Below are positions 28,488 to 38,235 of a stretch of DNA of 64,000 nucleotides, one piece after another. The notes under the pieces were generated by a model, which was not told where the DNA came from, did no database searches, and saw nothing but the letters and a program-made list of their open reading frames with translations. Within the stretch, counting starts at the first letter, position 1; each line of letters starts with the position of its first letter. Location of the stretch: contig NZ_JAAAYE010000032.1 of the NCBI RefSeq assembly GCF_013282575.1, forward strand, positions 1 to 64,000, read 5' to 3'. Position numbers and translations under genes: made by a program. Source of the stretch: Paraburkholderia sp. NMBU_R16 (GTDB lineage Bacteria; Pseudomonadota; Gammaproteobacteria; Burkholderiales; Burkholderiaceae).

Positions 28488-29852
28488 TCAGCGCAGCTCA
28501 CGTCTGACCTCCACCGCCTCGAGCGGCAAGGTGGCCGTCAGCGCAAAGCCGGCGCCCGGTGCCGTCCGGATGCTGACCTCGCCGCCCAGCAAGGCCGCGC
28601 GCTCGCGTATGCCGAGCAGCCCGAACGAATGTCTGCCCCGCCGATCGTTCTGGGCCGCCCCGCGGCCGTTGTCGACAACCCGTACGACGCAGTGCGGCTC
28701 CTCGCGAACGATATCGAGGACGACCTCCGTTGCGCCCGAGTGGCGCGCGATGTTCGTCAGCGCTTCTTGCACCATTCTGAAGAGATCGATTCTGCATTCG
28801 CGGTTGAACGCGATCGCTTCGGCGTCGATATGGCGGGTCACCTTGATTCGATAACGCGCCGTGAATTCATCGATCAACGCATCGATCGCGGGGATCAGGC
28901 CCAGGTCGTCGAGCATGACAGGATGCAGATCGGCCGCGATTCGCCGCACCGAGTCGACGAGCTGATCGATCATCCGGTACATTGCCTTGAACGCCTCTTT
29001 CGGCGCGCTCAGGTATCCGCCGCCGCCCGGATGTTCGAGCATCGATGCGGCCATCTTCAAAGCGGTCAACTGCTGGCCCAGATCGTCGTGCAGCTCGCGT
29101 GCGATGCGAGCCTTCTCTTCCTCGCGGATGTGCTGGATATGCCCTGACAGACGGCGCAGCTCTTCTCCCGATGCGCGCAGCGCTTCCTCGTCGCGCTTGC
29201 GATCGGTGATGTCCATGATCCAGCCGACCATGCGATAAGGCTCGCCTTTGTCGTTCCACAATGCCTGCCCGCGGGATTGAATCCAGCGGAACTCACCTGA
29301 CTTCATGCGTACCCGGTACTCGACGTCATAGAGGCGACGCTCGTCGAGGTGCTTTCTCAGGGCCTGTTCGACGCGGTCCGCGTCGTCGCCATGAATCGCG
29401 CCGAAATGCGCCTGGCGCTCATTGGGCAGCTCGTGATTTTCATAGCCCATGATCCGCTTGAAGTGCGGAGAGAAATAGATCGCGTCGGTCTGCGGATTCC
29501 AATCCCACAAGCCCGCGGTCGTGCCGCTCACCGCCAGTTGGAACCGCTCCTCGCTCGCCGCCAGCGCCGCGCGATAGCCTTCGATGGACAATTCGAAAGG
29601 CGCGAGAAGTTCGTTGAAGAACGCTGCCGTGGCTTGCGCGAGCCGGACCCGATCTTGCAATGGGGCACGGAGCACGAGCTCATCGAGCGCAGCGTAATGC
29701 AGCGCAGCGATATCGAGCAGTCCCACGCCCTGGCTCAGGGCGCGCCGGCCGATCTCATACGCATGCGTGAGCCCTGCTTCTCCTTCGTGTTCGAGATAGG
29801 CTCGAAGCCCGCTCAGGTATTCGGCTTCGAGCGCGGCGAGCTGCATCGTCAT
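28488..29852 (-). CDS. PAS sensor histidine kinase with RsbU/RsbR-like N-terminus
   Basis: 454-aa soluble kinase. Residues 1-95 resemble the N-terminal RsbT-binding domain of RsbU-type phosphatases (LDIAALHYAALDELVL). A PAS/PAC module spans about 100-218. A HisKA_3 dimerisation domain carries the phosphorylatable H255 in ARELHDDLGQQL, and a HATPase_c domain follows (DNGRGA, GLLGIRERA). This is a NarL-type kinase, yet no response regulator is adjacent. The start overlaps the rsbX stop by four bases (ATGA), so it is the last gene of the rsbRSTX operon. By inference RsbT released from the stressosome binds its N-terminus. Confidence 0.88.
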   Translation of the reverse strand: MTMQLAALEAEYLSGLRAYLEHEGEAGLTHAYEIGRRALSQGVGLLDIAALHYAALDELVLRAPLQDRVRLAQATAAFFNELLAPFELSIEGYRAALAASEERFQLAVSGTTAGLWDWNPQTDAIYFSPHFKRIMGYENHELPNERQAHFGAIHGDDADRVEQALRKHLDERRLYDVEYRVRMKSGEFRWIQSRGQALWNDKGEPYRMVGWIMDITDRKRDEEALRASGEELRRLSGHIQHIREEEKARIARELHDDLGQQLTALKMAASMLEHPGGGGYLSAPKEAFKAMYRMIDQLVDSVRRIAADLHPVMLDDLGLIPAIDALIDEFTARYRIKVTRHIDAEAIAFNRECRIDLFRMVQEALTNIARHSGATEVVLDIVREEPHCVVRVVDNGRGAAQNDRRGRHSFGLLGIRERAALLGGEVSIRTAPGAGFALTATLPLEAVEVRRELR

Positions 29853-30478
29853 GCGTGCCCTCCGAGATAACGGGCAACGACGACATGCGCGTCGTCCGTA
29901 GCCTTGCCGTATCGTACGAGGATGGTTTCCGCAAGCTCCTGTGGGGTGCAGGCAATCGGCACACGTGCGGTGAATGTGCTCTGTATGCCGTCGGTGACCA
30001 TCACGAGCGTATCGCCGCGCGATAGCGACAGGCGTTCAGCTCGCAACGGGGGCAGGCGGTACCCAACGACGCCGCCACGCGTCGAAATCGCGCGATCGCG
30101 CGGGTGTGAGTCCAGTTGAGCCCGGACGAGAACGCCATCGACATTGCCGACGCCCGCCCAGGTCATCGAGCTGTCGCGAGCGTCGAACGACGCGATGCTC
30201 ATTGCGGCACCACGCGTCTTCTGCAGCCCTTCGTGGCAATGCTGGAGCACTTGCAAGATGGATTCGCGCGCGTGCGCCTCGATGATCGGCGCCGCCGCGC
30301 CTGCCGCTTGCGCCGCTTCATGGCCATGCCCGAGACCATCGAGCAGCGCTACCACGGCGCCGTCGTCGAATTGAACGACGACGTGCAAGTCGCCCGAGAC
30401 GCCTTCGAGCGCACGCCCTGCCCAACCCCATTCGATGATGGGTTCACTAGGCGGGGACGCGGCGTTCATCTCAGCCAC
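29849..30478 (-). CDS. rsbX: RsbX-like serine phosphatase (SpoIIE/PP2C family)
   Basis: 209-aa PP2C-type phosphatase with aspartate motifs ALLDGLGHG and MVTDGIQ, and a C-terminal TDDAHVVVARY. In Bacillus, RsbX removes phosphate from RsbR and RsbS to reset the stressosome. It overlaps rsbT by 13 bases and the kinase gene by four, indicating tight translational coupling. The exact first codon (30478 or the following ATG at 30469) is uncertain. Confidence 0.85.
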   Translation of the reverse strand: MAEMNAASPPSEPIIEWGWAGRALEGVSGDLHVVVQFDDGAVVALLDGLGHGHEAAQAAGAAAPIIEAHARESILQVLQHCHEGLQKTRGAAMSIASFDARDSSMTWAGVGNVDGVLVRAQLDSHPRDRAISTRGGVVGYRLPPLRAERLSLSRGDTLVMVTDGIQSTFTARVPIACTPQELAETILVRYGKATDDAHVVVARYLGGHA

Positions 30479-30867
30479 CTCCTCATCGTGATCTTCGTGC
30501 CTTTGCCGACGACGGAGATCAACTCGAACTCATCCATGATCCGCTTCGTGCCGGGCAAGCCCACGCCGAGGCTCTTCGCGGTCGAATAGCCGTCGCGCAT
30601 CGCGAGTTCGATGTCGGGAATGCCTGGGCCCTCGTCTTCCGCGACGATCAGGATGCCGACACGCGCGCCGTCGTCGAGCTTTCGCAGCGTGACTTCACCG
30701 CGGTGCGCATAGCTGACGATGTTGCGCGCGATCTCGGAAATGGCGAGTGCGATGATGGTCCGGTCCGTCATCGAGAATCCGGCAGCCGCCGCGAGTTCGC
30801 GCCCCTTCTGGCGGGCAATGACGACATCTTCTTCGCGCTCGATCGGCACATGAATTTCATCCGCCAT
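30466..30867 (-). CDS. rsbT: Serine/threonine switch kinase RsbT
   Basis: 133 aa, the standard RsbT length. GHKL motifs are intact: ISEIARNIVSYAHRG, EDEGPGIPD and GVGLPGTKR. In the stressosome it phosphorylates RsbR and RsbS and is then released to activate a downstream partner. The ATG at 30867 lies inside the end of rsbS (11-base overlap). Confidence 0.92.
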   Translation of the reverse strand: MADEIHVPIEREEDVVIARQKGRELAAAAGFSMTDRTIIALAISEIARNIVSYAHRGEVTLRKLDDGARVGILIVAEDEGPGIPDIELAMRDGYSTAKSLGVGLPGTKRIMDEFELISVVGKGTKITMRRWLR

Positions 30868-31231
30868 CGCCAGCGCTCCCGTTCGCGGTATCGCCGAGAT
30901 GGGCGAGGCCCTCCTCGAGATCGAGCGCCGTCGCAATGCCATCGAGCGACAGGCCGAGCTGAACCATTGCAAACGCGACCTCGGGTTGAATGCCGACGAC
31001 GACGGTCTGCGCGCCGCGCAGCTTCGCGATATAGGCGATGCCGCGCAATGTGCGGGTAGCGAACGAATCGAGCACGTCGAGCGCGGTGACGTCGATGACG
31101 ACGCCTCGCGTGCGCAATCGACCGATCTTCTCGGCGAAATCGTCCCGCAGTTGAACGAGATCCTGGTCCGACAGCGCCGATTGAATCGATGCGATGAGTA
31201 CATCGCCTTGCTTGAGAATGGGAACGGACAC
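30857..31231 (-). CDS. rsbS: Stressosome scaffold protein RsbS (STAS domain)
   Basis: 124-aa single STAS-domain protein starting from GTG at 31231, four bases after the rsbR stop. The phosphorylatable serine is visible as S56 in DVTALDVLDSF, matching S59 of Bacillus RsbS. It builds the icosahedral core with RsbR and sequesters RsbT. The C-terminus is longer than usual by a few glycine-rich residues. Confidence 0.92.
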   Translation of the reverse strand: MSVPILKQGDVLIASIQSALSDQDLVQLRDDFAEKIGRLRTRGVVIDVTALDVLDSFATRTLRGIAYIAKLRGAQTVVVGIQPEVAFAMVQLGLSLDGIATALDLEEGLAHLGDTANGSAGDGG

Positions 31232-31235
31232 AGTA

Positions 31236-32210
31236 TCAGCTCGTTGCGTTGGCGCGCGACTCGTTGGCGTTGCCTTGCGACACGCGGTAGCCCAGGATCT
31301 GCTCGGCCAGCTCGATGCCGCCTTGCAGATCGCCGACCGTATCGAGGAGCCGGTCGAGTTCGATACCCAGCGCAACCAGCGATTGCGCAACGGGCGCCGT
31401 GATACCGGTTACGATGACCCGCGCACCCATGAGTCGTGCCGCGGTTACCGTTTGCAGGATGTGGTTGGCGACGCGCGAATCGATCGTCGCCACGCCGGTG
31501 ACGTCCATGACGACCACCTTCGCGCGTCGCGCGCGCACCGATTCGAGCAGGTTTTCGGTGATGAGCCGGGCCCGGTAGGTATCGATGACGCCAATGATAG
31601 GCAACAGCAACAGGCGATCGCGCAATTGCAGGACCGGTGTCGACAGTTCCCGAATGGCTTCCTGTTGCTGCCGGATGATGCGTTCGCGCTCGAACACCAG
31701 TACATCGACGATCAGCCCAAGATCGAAGAACGCCACCTTTTTCAGCGACATGAAGGCATCGAACGCTTCGAGCGGCGCGTGCTCCGAATGCGCCATGACC
31801 TCGTTGCCGATGAACCTCAGTAGTTGATGGAATGCGCCGAGAAAAAACCGCATCTCGAGCCCTGCCACGGCGTAAAGCCGGCCCAACTCGATACGCTGCG
31901 CCACGTAATGTCTGTTGTAGTCGCCCGATACGAGGCCCTGCAAGTGTTCCGCCTTGAGACGCTTGGCCTTCTCGAGCAAGGCCCGATTGTCGAACAGCGG
32001 ACGTGCCTCGTCGAATTTGGCGAGATGCTCGAAGAACGCGGCCGAGTACTCATCGACGCGAGGCAGCACGAGATCCCTGATGCGCGCAATGCGGGCGAGG
32101 TCGGAGGGCTCCAGGGCAACGACTTGCTTGCGGCGTTCGATGGCGCCATCGTTGAGCCCCATCTGATGCATCAATGCGAACGATTCGCGTTGTTCGAGCT
32201 GCTCCCCCAT
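31236..32210 (-). CDS. rsbR: Stressosome sensor RsbR with globin-fold N-terminus
   Basis: 324 aa: a sensor-globin domain (about 25-165), a linker helix and a STAS domain (about 190-305, VVVMDVTGVATIDSRVANHI). In haem-binding globin sensors the F helix reads GxxHxxIGL; here it is GRLY113AVAGLE, so the proximal histidine is replaced by tyrosine and haem binding is doubtful, as in Bacillus RsbRA. Candidate phosphosites are S190/T191 in the linker and S245 in the STAS domain. It is the first gene of rsbRSTX-kinase and has a near-consensus promoter at 32281-32308 and an AGGAGAGG ribosome-binding site. Confidence 0.9.
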   Translation of the reverse strand: MGEQLEQRESFALMHQMGLNDGAIERRKQVVALEPSDLARIARIRDLVLPRVDEYSAAFFEHLAKFDEARPLFDNRALLEKAKRLKAEHLQGLVSGDYNRHYVAQRIELGRLYAVAGLEMRFFLGAFHQLLRFIGNEVMAHSEHAPLEAFDAFMSLKKVAFFDLGLIVDVLVFERERIIRQQQEAIRELSTPVLQLRDRLLLLPIIGVIDTYRARLITENLLESVRARRAKVVVMDVTGVATIDSRVANHILQTVTAARLMGARVIVTGITAPVAQSLVALGIELDRLLDTVGDLQGGIELAEQILGYRVSQGNANESRANATS

Positions 32211-32280
32211 GCGCCTCTCCTCGGATTCTGTTGGATACGTGGGTTACGGACGGACAGATCGTTTGTTCAGATTTTTTCCA

Positions 32281-32308
32281 AGTATAGCGATGCGTGCCGA
32301 ACTGGCAA
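32281..32308 (-). promoter_or_regulatory. Sigma-70 promoter of the rsbR operon
   Basis: On the minus strand TTGCCA (32303-32308), 16-bp spacer, TATACT (32281-32286), about 70 bases upstream of the rsbR start. Housekeeping-type expression is implied. Confidence 0.75.
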
Positions 32309-32389
32309 GGCTGATGCAGGCACCACGCGTGCGAGCAAGGGAGCGCATGGCATGCAATGCGATGCGATGCGCGTCACGCGTTGGCATCG

Positions 32390-33448
32390 CTATGCGGTCA
32401 CGCTCTTCTTGATTGCGCGGCGCCTCGCGGGCGGCGCGGCCGTGGACGCGCGCACGACGAGCCTCGGTGCGGAGGTCTCGCAGACCTCCGGTTCCCCATC
32501 GGGCACACGCGAACCCTTGGCGACCAGTTTGCGCAGCAACGTGACGGCAAGTTGAGCTGCCTCGGCCGTCGGTACCGCGACGGTTGTCAATGCTGGCCGC
32601 GATTCTCGGGCGAGATGAATGTCGGTGATGCCAGTGATCGACAAATCGCGCGGCACGTGAAGGCCGGCATCGGCCGCCGCGTGCATGGCTCCGAGCGCCG
32701 GCAGGTCATTGGTCGTAAAGATCGCCGTGAGCGCGCGGTGTTGCTCGAGCAGCGTGCGAGCAGCCGTGTAACCGCCTTCTATCGTGTCGGGCGCGTGAAC
32801 GACGGTGCTGGCATCGATATCGAGTCCGGCTTCCCGCATCGCGGCGACGAATCCCTCGTAACGCGGCGTATGGATGCCGGACAGTTTGCTGGCGACGATG
32901 GCGCCGATCTTTCGATGTCCGAGCGAGATCAGATGCGATGCCGCGAGGTGTCCGGCCAATGCGAAATCGACTGCCACGCAGGGCAGGCGCGGCGGAGCTT
33001 CGGGACGCTCCCACATGCACAGGACGACCGGTGCGCCGCGTCCTTCGGTCGCCGCGAGATCGGCGAAATCGAGATTCGCGTTCATGACGAGGACGCCTTC
33101 GGACAACGTACCTGCGATTTGCTCCAGATAGGCGCGGCCCATGGCCGGGTCGTCGTTGGTATTGCAAATGATGACGAAGTGCCCCGATTCGCGGGCCGCG
33201 CGTTCCACCGCGAGCGCGAACTCGGGATAAAACGGGTTGGCAATGCTCGAGACCATCAACGCGAGCGTGGGACCGCGCCCCTCCGCCAGTGCCCGTGCCG
33301 CAAGGTGCGGACGATAGCCGAGGGTGTCGATGGCATCGAGCACGCGCTGACGCGTTTGCTCGCCGACACGGCCGCGCTTGCGCAGTACGTTGGAGACGGT
33401 GGCGGGCGTTACGCCGGCCAAACGTGCCACTTCATTGATCGTCGCCAT
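32390..33448 (-). CDS. LacI-family transcriptional repressor of the sugar operon
   Basis: 352-aa LacI regulator: helix-turn-helix MATINEVARLAGVTPATVSNVL at the N-terminus (given here only in part as INEVARLAGVTPATVSNV), hinge LAARALAEGR, and a sugar-binding domain of periplasmic-binding fold. It is divergent from the ABC/GH42 operon, with a perfect 16-bp palindrome at 33588-33603 near the operon start as the likely operator. The inducer is probably a galactoside released or taken up by that operon. The C-terminal tail is Arg/Lys-rich. Confidence 0.92.
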   Translation of the reverse strand: MATINEVARLAGVTPATVSNVLRKRGRVGEQTRQRVLDAIDTLGYRPHLAARALAEGRGPTLALMVSSIANPFYPEFALAVERAARESGHFVIICNTNDDPAMGRAYLEQIAGTLSEGVLVMNANLDFADLAATEGRGAPVVLCMWERPEAPPRLPCVAVDFALAGHLAASHLISLGHRKIGAIVASKLSGIHTPRYEGFVAAMREAGLDIDASTVVHAPDTIEGGYTAARTLLEQHRALTAIFTTNDLPALGAMHAAADAGLHVPRDLSITGITDIHLARESRPALTTVAVPTAEAAQLAVTLLRKLVAKGSRVPDGEPEVCETSAPRLVVRASTAAPPARRRAIKKSVTA

Positions 33449-33587
33449 GCGTGTTCAATATTTGGGATGAGTGTTCAGAGTTTGCAAGCTGCTTCGAGGC
33501 ACGGCACTATGGGGCCCAATTAGATCAATGAATTCGGAGACAAGGCAAAGGCGGGCGGCCTCGATGGCCGTTTTCCTGTGCCGGCAT

Positions 33588-33603
33588 GATTAAGCGCTTA
33601 ATC
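33588..33603. promoter_or_regulatory. LacI-family operator palindrome
   Basis: Perfect palindrome GATTAAGCGCTTAATC with the central CG typical of LacI-family operators, 37 bases upstream of the ABC ATPase ATG. A half-site GATTAAAGC follows at 33617-33625. Confidence 0.8.
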
Positions 33604-33639
33604 TCCGACTTCGACCGATTAAAGCACGGAGCTGACGCG

Positions 33640-34797
33640 ATGGCGAGCATTTCCTTGAAGGGTCTTCACAAGGCATATGGCGATGCGGCGCCGGTTATTC
33701 GCGATGTGAACCTCGAGATAGGTTCGAACGAGTTTTGCGTTTTTCTCGGACCGTCCGGGTGCGGGAAATCGACGCTGCTGCGGATGATCGCTGGCCTCGA
33801 GGACGTGACCGGCGGCGAGGTGCGCATCGGCGAGCGACTCGTCAACGACGTGCCTTCGGCCGAGCGCGGTGTCGCAATGGTGTTTCAGAGCTACGCGCTC
33901 TTTCCGCACATGACGGTGTTCGAGAACATGGCCTTCGGCCTGAAGCTCGCCAAGACGCCGAAACAGGAAATCGTGCGCAAGGTGCACGAAGCCGCACGCA
34001 TTCTTCAACTCGACGCCTTGCTCGATCGTCGGCCAAAGGCGCTTTCCGGTGGTCAGCGGCAACGCGTGGCAATCGGACGAGCGATCGTGCGCGAGCCCGG
34101 CGTGTTCCTTTTCGATGAGCCGCTTTCGAATCTCGACGCGACGCTGCGCGGGCAAACGCGGATCGAGATCGCGCGCTTGCATCGTCAGTTCGCCAAGGCC
34201 AGCGTCGTCTACGTCACGCACGATCAAATCGAGGCGATGACGCTCGCCGACAAAATCGTTCTCCTGCATGCCGGTAAGGATACGGAGCGTTACGGCAGCA
34301 TCGCTCAGGTCGGCGCACCGCTCGAACTCTATTACCGGCCCGCGAGCCGTTTCGTCGCGGGCTTCATCGGCTCGCCGCGCATGAACTTCCTGCCGGCATC
34401 GATTGCCTCGATCGATGCGGACGGCGTGAGCGCCGTGATCGATGGAACCGGAGAAACGGTGCGACTCGCGGTGGATGGCTCGTCGTTGGTCCCGTCGCAG
34501 CCGGTCACGGTGGGCGTGCGGCCCGAGCATCTGACACTGCGCGGTGGCGGCGACGAGAACGCCGCCACCTCGCTTGCACTCACGCGTGAAGTCGTGCTCA
34601 CGGAGCGCCTCGGCGAGCAGACCTATGTACACCTCGATGCGCCGGACGGCCGGACGCTGATCGCCAAGGTTGCCGGCGACGCACGCGTCGAGCGGGGTGC
34701 ACGCATGTCATTTGGCGCACCGGCTTCGGCATGCCATCTATTCGGGGACGACGGCTTTGCCATCGCACCGCTGCGATCGATCGAACACTACGCCTGA
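33640..34797 (+). CDS. Sugar ABC transporter ATP-binding protein (MalK/UgpC type)
   Basis: 385-aa ATPase with Walker [10 protein letters not shown] (37-45), signature [14 protein letters not shown], Walker [14 protein letters not shown] and a C-terminal TOBE/regulatory extension as in MalK-type subunits that energise sugar importers. ATG at 33640 gives the standard N-terminus [14 protein letters not shown] and has GGAG eight bases upstream; an ATG at 33586 overlaps the operator and is rejected. It is first in the operon, followed after 11 bases by the GH42 gene. Confidence 0.93.
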   Translation: MASISLKGLHKAYGDAAPVIRDVNLEIGSNEFCVFLGPSGCGKSTLLRMIAGLEDVTGGEVRIGERLVNDVPSAERGVAMVFQSYALFPHMTVFENMAFGLKLAKTPKQEIVRKVHEAARILQLDALLDRRPKALSGGQRQRVAIGRAIVREPGVFLFDEPLSNLDATLRGQTRIEIARLHRQFAKASVVYVTHDQIEAMTLADKIVLLHAGKDTERYGSIAQVGAPLELYYRPASRFVAGFIGSPRMNFLPASIASIDADGVSAVIDGTGETVRLAVDGSSLVPSQPVTVGVRPEHLTLRGGGDENAATSLALTREVVLTERLGEQTYVHLDAPDGRTLIAKVAGDARVERGARMSFGAPASACHLFGDDGFAIAPLRSIEHYA

Positions 34798-34808
34798 GGG
34801 GGGAACGG

Positions 34809-36800
34809 ATGCACCTTGGAGTCTGCTATTACCCGGAGCATTGGCCGGAATCGATGTGGGAAGACGACGCACGGCGAATGAAGGCGCTGGGCATCGACCG
34901 AGTACGTATCGCCGAATTTGCCTGGAGCCGCATCGAACCGACGCCGGGCGAGTACGACTGGACCTGGCTCGATCGCGCGATCGAGGTGCTGCATCGTTCA
35001 GGACTGCAAATCGTCATGTGTACGCCGACGGCGACGCCGCCGAAGTGGCTGATCGACCGGCATCCCGACATCTTGCCGGTCGGTGCCGACGGCAACCCAC
35101 GCCGTTTCGGTTCGCGCCGCCATTACGATTTCTCGTCGCCGTCGTACTACGAGGCGGCGCGCCGCATCTGTACCGCGGTGGCGCAACGTTACGGTGCGCA
35201 TCCTGCCGTCGCGTTCTGGCAGACCGACAACGAGTTCGGTTGTCATCAGACCGTGGTGAGCTATTCCGACGTCGCGCTCGTCCGCTTTCGCGAATGGCTG
35301 CGTGCGCGCTATGGCACGATCGACGCGCTCAATCGCGCGTGGGGGAACGTCTTCTGGAGCATGGAGTACCGCGGCTTCGACGAGATCGACGCGCCGGTGG
35401 CAACGGTGACCGAGGCCAACCCTTCGCACCGGCTCGATTACCGGCGTTTCGCATCGGACGAGGTTGCGCGCTTCAACCGCATGCAGGTCGAGATCATTCG
35501 CACGCATTCGCCCGGGCGGCCGATCGCGCACAACTTCATGCAGCTCTTCACGGAGTTCGATCATTACAAGGTTGCGGCCGATCTCGATATCGCGGCGTGG
35601 GACAGCTATCCGCTTGGCGCGCTGGAGGAACAATGGTTCGGTCCGCAAACCAAGGCGCGCTGGCTGCGCACCGGACATCCCGATTTCGCGTCGTTCAATC
35701 ACGATATCTATCGCGGTATGTCGAAGTTGCCGTTCTGGGTGATGGAGCAGCAGCCTGGACCCGTCAACTGGGCGCATTGGAACCCGGCGCCGCTGCCGGG
35801 CATGGTGCGGCTTTGGAGCTGGGAGGCGTTTGCACACGGTGCCGGTTGCGTTTCGTATTTCCGCTGGCGACAAGCGCCGTTTGCTCAGGAGCAAATGCAC
35901 GCAGGGCTCAATACGCCCGACAATCGGCTCGATATCGGCGGCAGCGAAGCAGCGCGTGTCGCGCAGGAAATCCGCGCCATGCTCGAGGCCAAGAGCGATG
36001 CTTGCGAGGATGCCAAGCGTTCGGTCGCGCTTGTCTACGACTACCCGGCAAAGTGGCTGTTCGAAGTGCATCCGCAAGGTGCGGACTTCCACTATCCGCG
36101 TTTCGCTTTCGAGTACTACAGCGCGTTGCGCTCGCTCGGCCTCGATGTCGATGTGATTCCTGTCGATGCCCCGCTCGACGGTTATCGAATGATCGTCGTG
36201 CCGCCGCTGCCGATCGTTCCCGACGACTTTGCCGCGCGCTTGGCCGAGAGCGGGGCGCAAGTCGTCATCGGCCCACGTAGCGGTTCCAAGACGGTCGATT
36301 TGCAGATTCCTGGCAATTTGCCACCCGGGCCGCTTGCTCAGGCATTACAACTGCGCGTATGGCGGGTCGAGTCGCTGCGGCCCAATGCAGCGCCGGCCGT
36401 GCGCATGCTGAGCTCATCGGCGCGGCAGATCGATGGCAGTGCGGGACACGGGCGCCATTGGCGCGATCTGATCGAGCTCGACACACGTGCGCCGCACGAG
36501 GTCGTCGCCGAGTTCGAGGACGGCCACCCCGCGTGCGTGCGCCTCGGTGCCTTCCATTATTGCGCGGGTATCTTCGATGAAGCGTTGACGCGACAGCTGT
36601 TTCTCGACGTTGCGGTCAGGGCCGGTTTGAACGCAGCGCCGCTGCCGGACGGCGTGCGAGTGAGCCGCCGTGCAGACGTGACCTATGTTTTCAACTATGG
36701 CGATCGTGCGCATGATGTCGAGGGCGTCGAAGCGGGGGCGTTCGTCATAGGCGGTGCGCGAATCGAACCGCAGGGCGTTTGCGCGTATCGTTCCGGCTGA
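34809..36800 (+). CDS. GH42 beta-galactosidase
   Basis: 663-aa glycoside hydrolase family 42 enzyme: TIM-barrel domain, trimerisation domain and C-terminal beta domain. The predicted acid/base is E142 (TDNEFG) and the nucleophile E313 (VMEQQPG). N-terminal [10 protein letters not shown] is a family signature. No signal peptide, so it acts on galactosides imported by the ABC transporter around it. A GGGGGGAACGG ribosome-binding region precedes the ATG. Its place inside the importer operon indicates intracellular hydrolysis of lactose or beta-galacto-oligosaccharides; the true substrate is unproven. Confidence 0.93.
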   Translation: MHLGVCYYPEHWPESMWEDDARRMKALGIDRVRIAEFAWSRIEPTPGEYDWTWLDRAIEVLHRSGLQIVMCTPTATPPKWLIDRHPDILPVGADGNPRRFGSRRHYDFSSPSYYEAARRICTAVAQRYGAHPAVAFWQTDNEFGCHQTVVSYSDVALVRFREWLRARYGTIDALNRAWGNVFWSMEYRGFDEIDAPVATVTEANPSHRLDYRRFASDEVARFNRMQVEIIRTHSPGRPIAHNFMQLFTEFDHYKVAADLDIAAWDSYPLGALEEQWFGPQTKARWLRTGHPDFASFNHDIYRGMSKLPFWVMEQQPGPVNWAHWNPAPLPGMVRLWSWEAFAHGAGCVSYFRWRQAPFAQEQMHAGLNTPDNRLDIGGSEAARVAQEIRAMLEAKSDACEDAKRSVALVYDYPAKWLFEVHPQGADFHYPRFAFEYYSALRSLGLDVDVIPVDAPLDGYRMIVVPPLPIVPDDFAARLAESGAQVVIGPRSGSKTVDLQIPGNLPPGPLAQALQLRVWRVESLRPNAAPAVRMLSSSARQIDGSAGHGRHWRDLIELDTRAPHEVVAEFEDGHPACVRLGAFHYCAGIFDEALTRQLFLDVAVRAGLNAAPLPDGVRVSRRADVTYVFNYGDRAHDVEGVEAGAFVIGGARIEPQGVCAYRSG

Positions 36801-36882
36801 GCCCGGGGTGGTGTGCGGTATGTGTCGCAGTGGCGGCAACTGTTGATGACGATAGACCTCTCATAACATGAAGGAGACACGC

Positions 36883-38145
36883 ATGAAGCAACCCGCGAAC
36901 CGTTTTCGCATCGGCGTCGCCGCCGCGTTTTTCGCAATGGCGACAGCCGCGTCCTGGTGGGCCAATGCGGCACAGGCAGGCACGCTCGATATCAACATTG
37001 CCTTCAAGGGCGCCAGCCAGCGCGCGGTATGGCAATCGACGCTCGACGACTTCAGGAAGGCGCACCCGGATATCGACGTGAAGGCTGCGTTCATCGACGA
37101 GGAAGCCTACAAGGTGCAGCTGCCGGGTTGGCTCACGACCGTTGCGCCCGACATCGTGAACTGGCATGACGGCGAGCGCATGGCCTACTACGCGAAGCGC
37201 GGGTTGCTCGACGATCTGAGCGGGGATTGGGCGAAAAACGGCTGGGACCAGACGTATGCTTCGACGAAAGAAGCATCGTCCTACCAGAGCAAGCAATATG
37301 CGGCGCCAACCGTGTATTACTCGTGGGGGATGTTTTACCGCAAGGATCTCTTTCAAAAGGCCGGTATTGCGGGCGAGCCGAAGACTTGGCCTGAATTCCT
37401 CGATGCCTGCAAGAAACTGAAGGCTGCCGGCATTACGCCGATCGCCGTGGCTGGCCGCGACGCCTGGACGCTCGCCGGCTGGTTCGACTACCTCGATCTG
37501 CGTTTGAACGGGAACGCGTTCCATCAGAAGCTGATGGCGGGGGAAGTGCCTTATACCGACGCGCGCGTGAAGAAGGTTTATACGACGTGGAAGCAGCTCA
37601 TCGACGATCATGACTTCATCGACAACTCGCTCTCGTACGATCTCGACGCGGCGCAACCGTTCCTGTTCCAGGGCAAGGCCGCAATGATGCTGATGGGCAC
37701 GTTCATCAGCGCGGGTTTCCCGCCGTCGATCAAGCCGCAAATGAGCTACTTCCAGTTCCCGATCATCGATTCGAACGTGCCGACCGCCGAAGATGGTCCC
37801 GTCGAATCGCTGCACATTCCTGCGCATGCGAAGCATAAGGCCGAAGCGCGGGCATTCCTCGCATTCGTGGAGACACCCGAGAACGGCGCGCGACTCGCGA
37901 AGGGACTGGGTTCGCTGTCGGCCAACAGCAAATCGCCCGAGCCGGAGGATCCGATTTCGAAGATCGGCTTTCAGATTCTGTCCAATACGAAGGGCGGTAT
38001 TGCACAGTTCTATGATCGCGATATGACGAAGGAGATGGCAGACGAAGGCATGAAAGGCATGCAGCGATTCGTGTCCGATCCGACGCAGATCGATGCCGTG
38101 CTCACGCAGCTCGAGCAGACGCGCAAGCGTATCTACAAGCAGTAA
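36883..38145 (+). CDS. Extracellular solute-binding protein of sugar ABC importer
   Basis: 420-aa periplasmic binding protein (family 1) with a signal peptide cleaved near A32 (ANAAQA-GTL). Features such as DIVNWHDGERMAYYAKRG and TVYYSWGMFYRKDLF resemble oligosaccharide-binding subunits. ATG at 36883 is favoured over 36868 because AAGGAGA at 36870-36876 is correctly spaced for it. It delivers the sugar to the two permeases encoded downstream. Confidence 0.92.
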   Translation: MKQPANRFRIGVAAAFFAMATAASWWANAAQAGTLDINIAFKGASQRAVWQSTLDDFRKAHPDIDVKAAFIDEEAYKVQLPGWLTTVAPDIVNWHDGERMAYYAKRGLLDDLSGDWAKNGWDQTYASTKEASSYQSKQYAAPTVYYSWGMFYRKDLFQKAGIAGEPKTWPEFLDACKKLKAAGITPIAVAGRDAWTLAGWFDYLDLRLNGNAFHQKLMAGEVPYTDARVKKVYTTWKQLIDDHDFIDNSLSYDLDAAQPFLFQGKAAMMLMGTFISAGFPPSIKPQMSYFQFPIIDSNVPTAEDGPVESLHIPAHAKHKAEARAFLAFVETPENGARLAKGLGSLSANSKSPEPEDPISKIGFQILSNTKGGIAQFYDRDMTKEMADEGMKGMQRFVSDPTQIDAVLTQLEQTRKRIYKQ

Positions 38146-38170
38146 GGGCAGGCGGCGGCCGTAGTCGGCC

Positions 38171-38218
38171 GCCGAAACGCCGAAACGCCGAAACGCCGAA
38201 ACGCCGAAACGCCGAAAC
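38171..38218. repeat. Octanucleotide tandem repeat (GCCGAAAC)x6
   Basis: Six perfect tandem copies of GCCGAAAC in the spacer between the binding-protein stop and the first permease, ending five bases before the permease ribosome-binding site. Slippage would change the spacer length by 8 bp. Confidence 0.95.
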
Positions 38219-38235
38219 GCATTGGAGGCCTTGCC

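Noticed and set aside
38171-38218. CRISPR-like array
   Set aside because: Units are 8 bp and directly tandem without spacers; a simple-sequence repeat.
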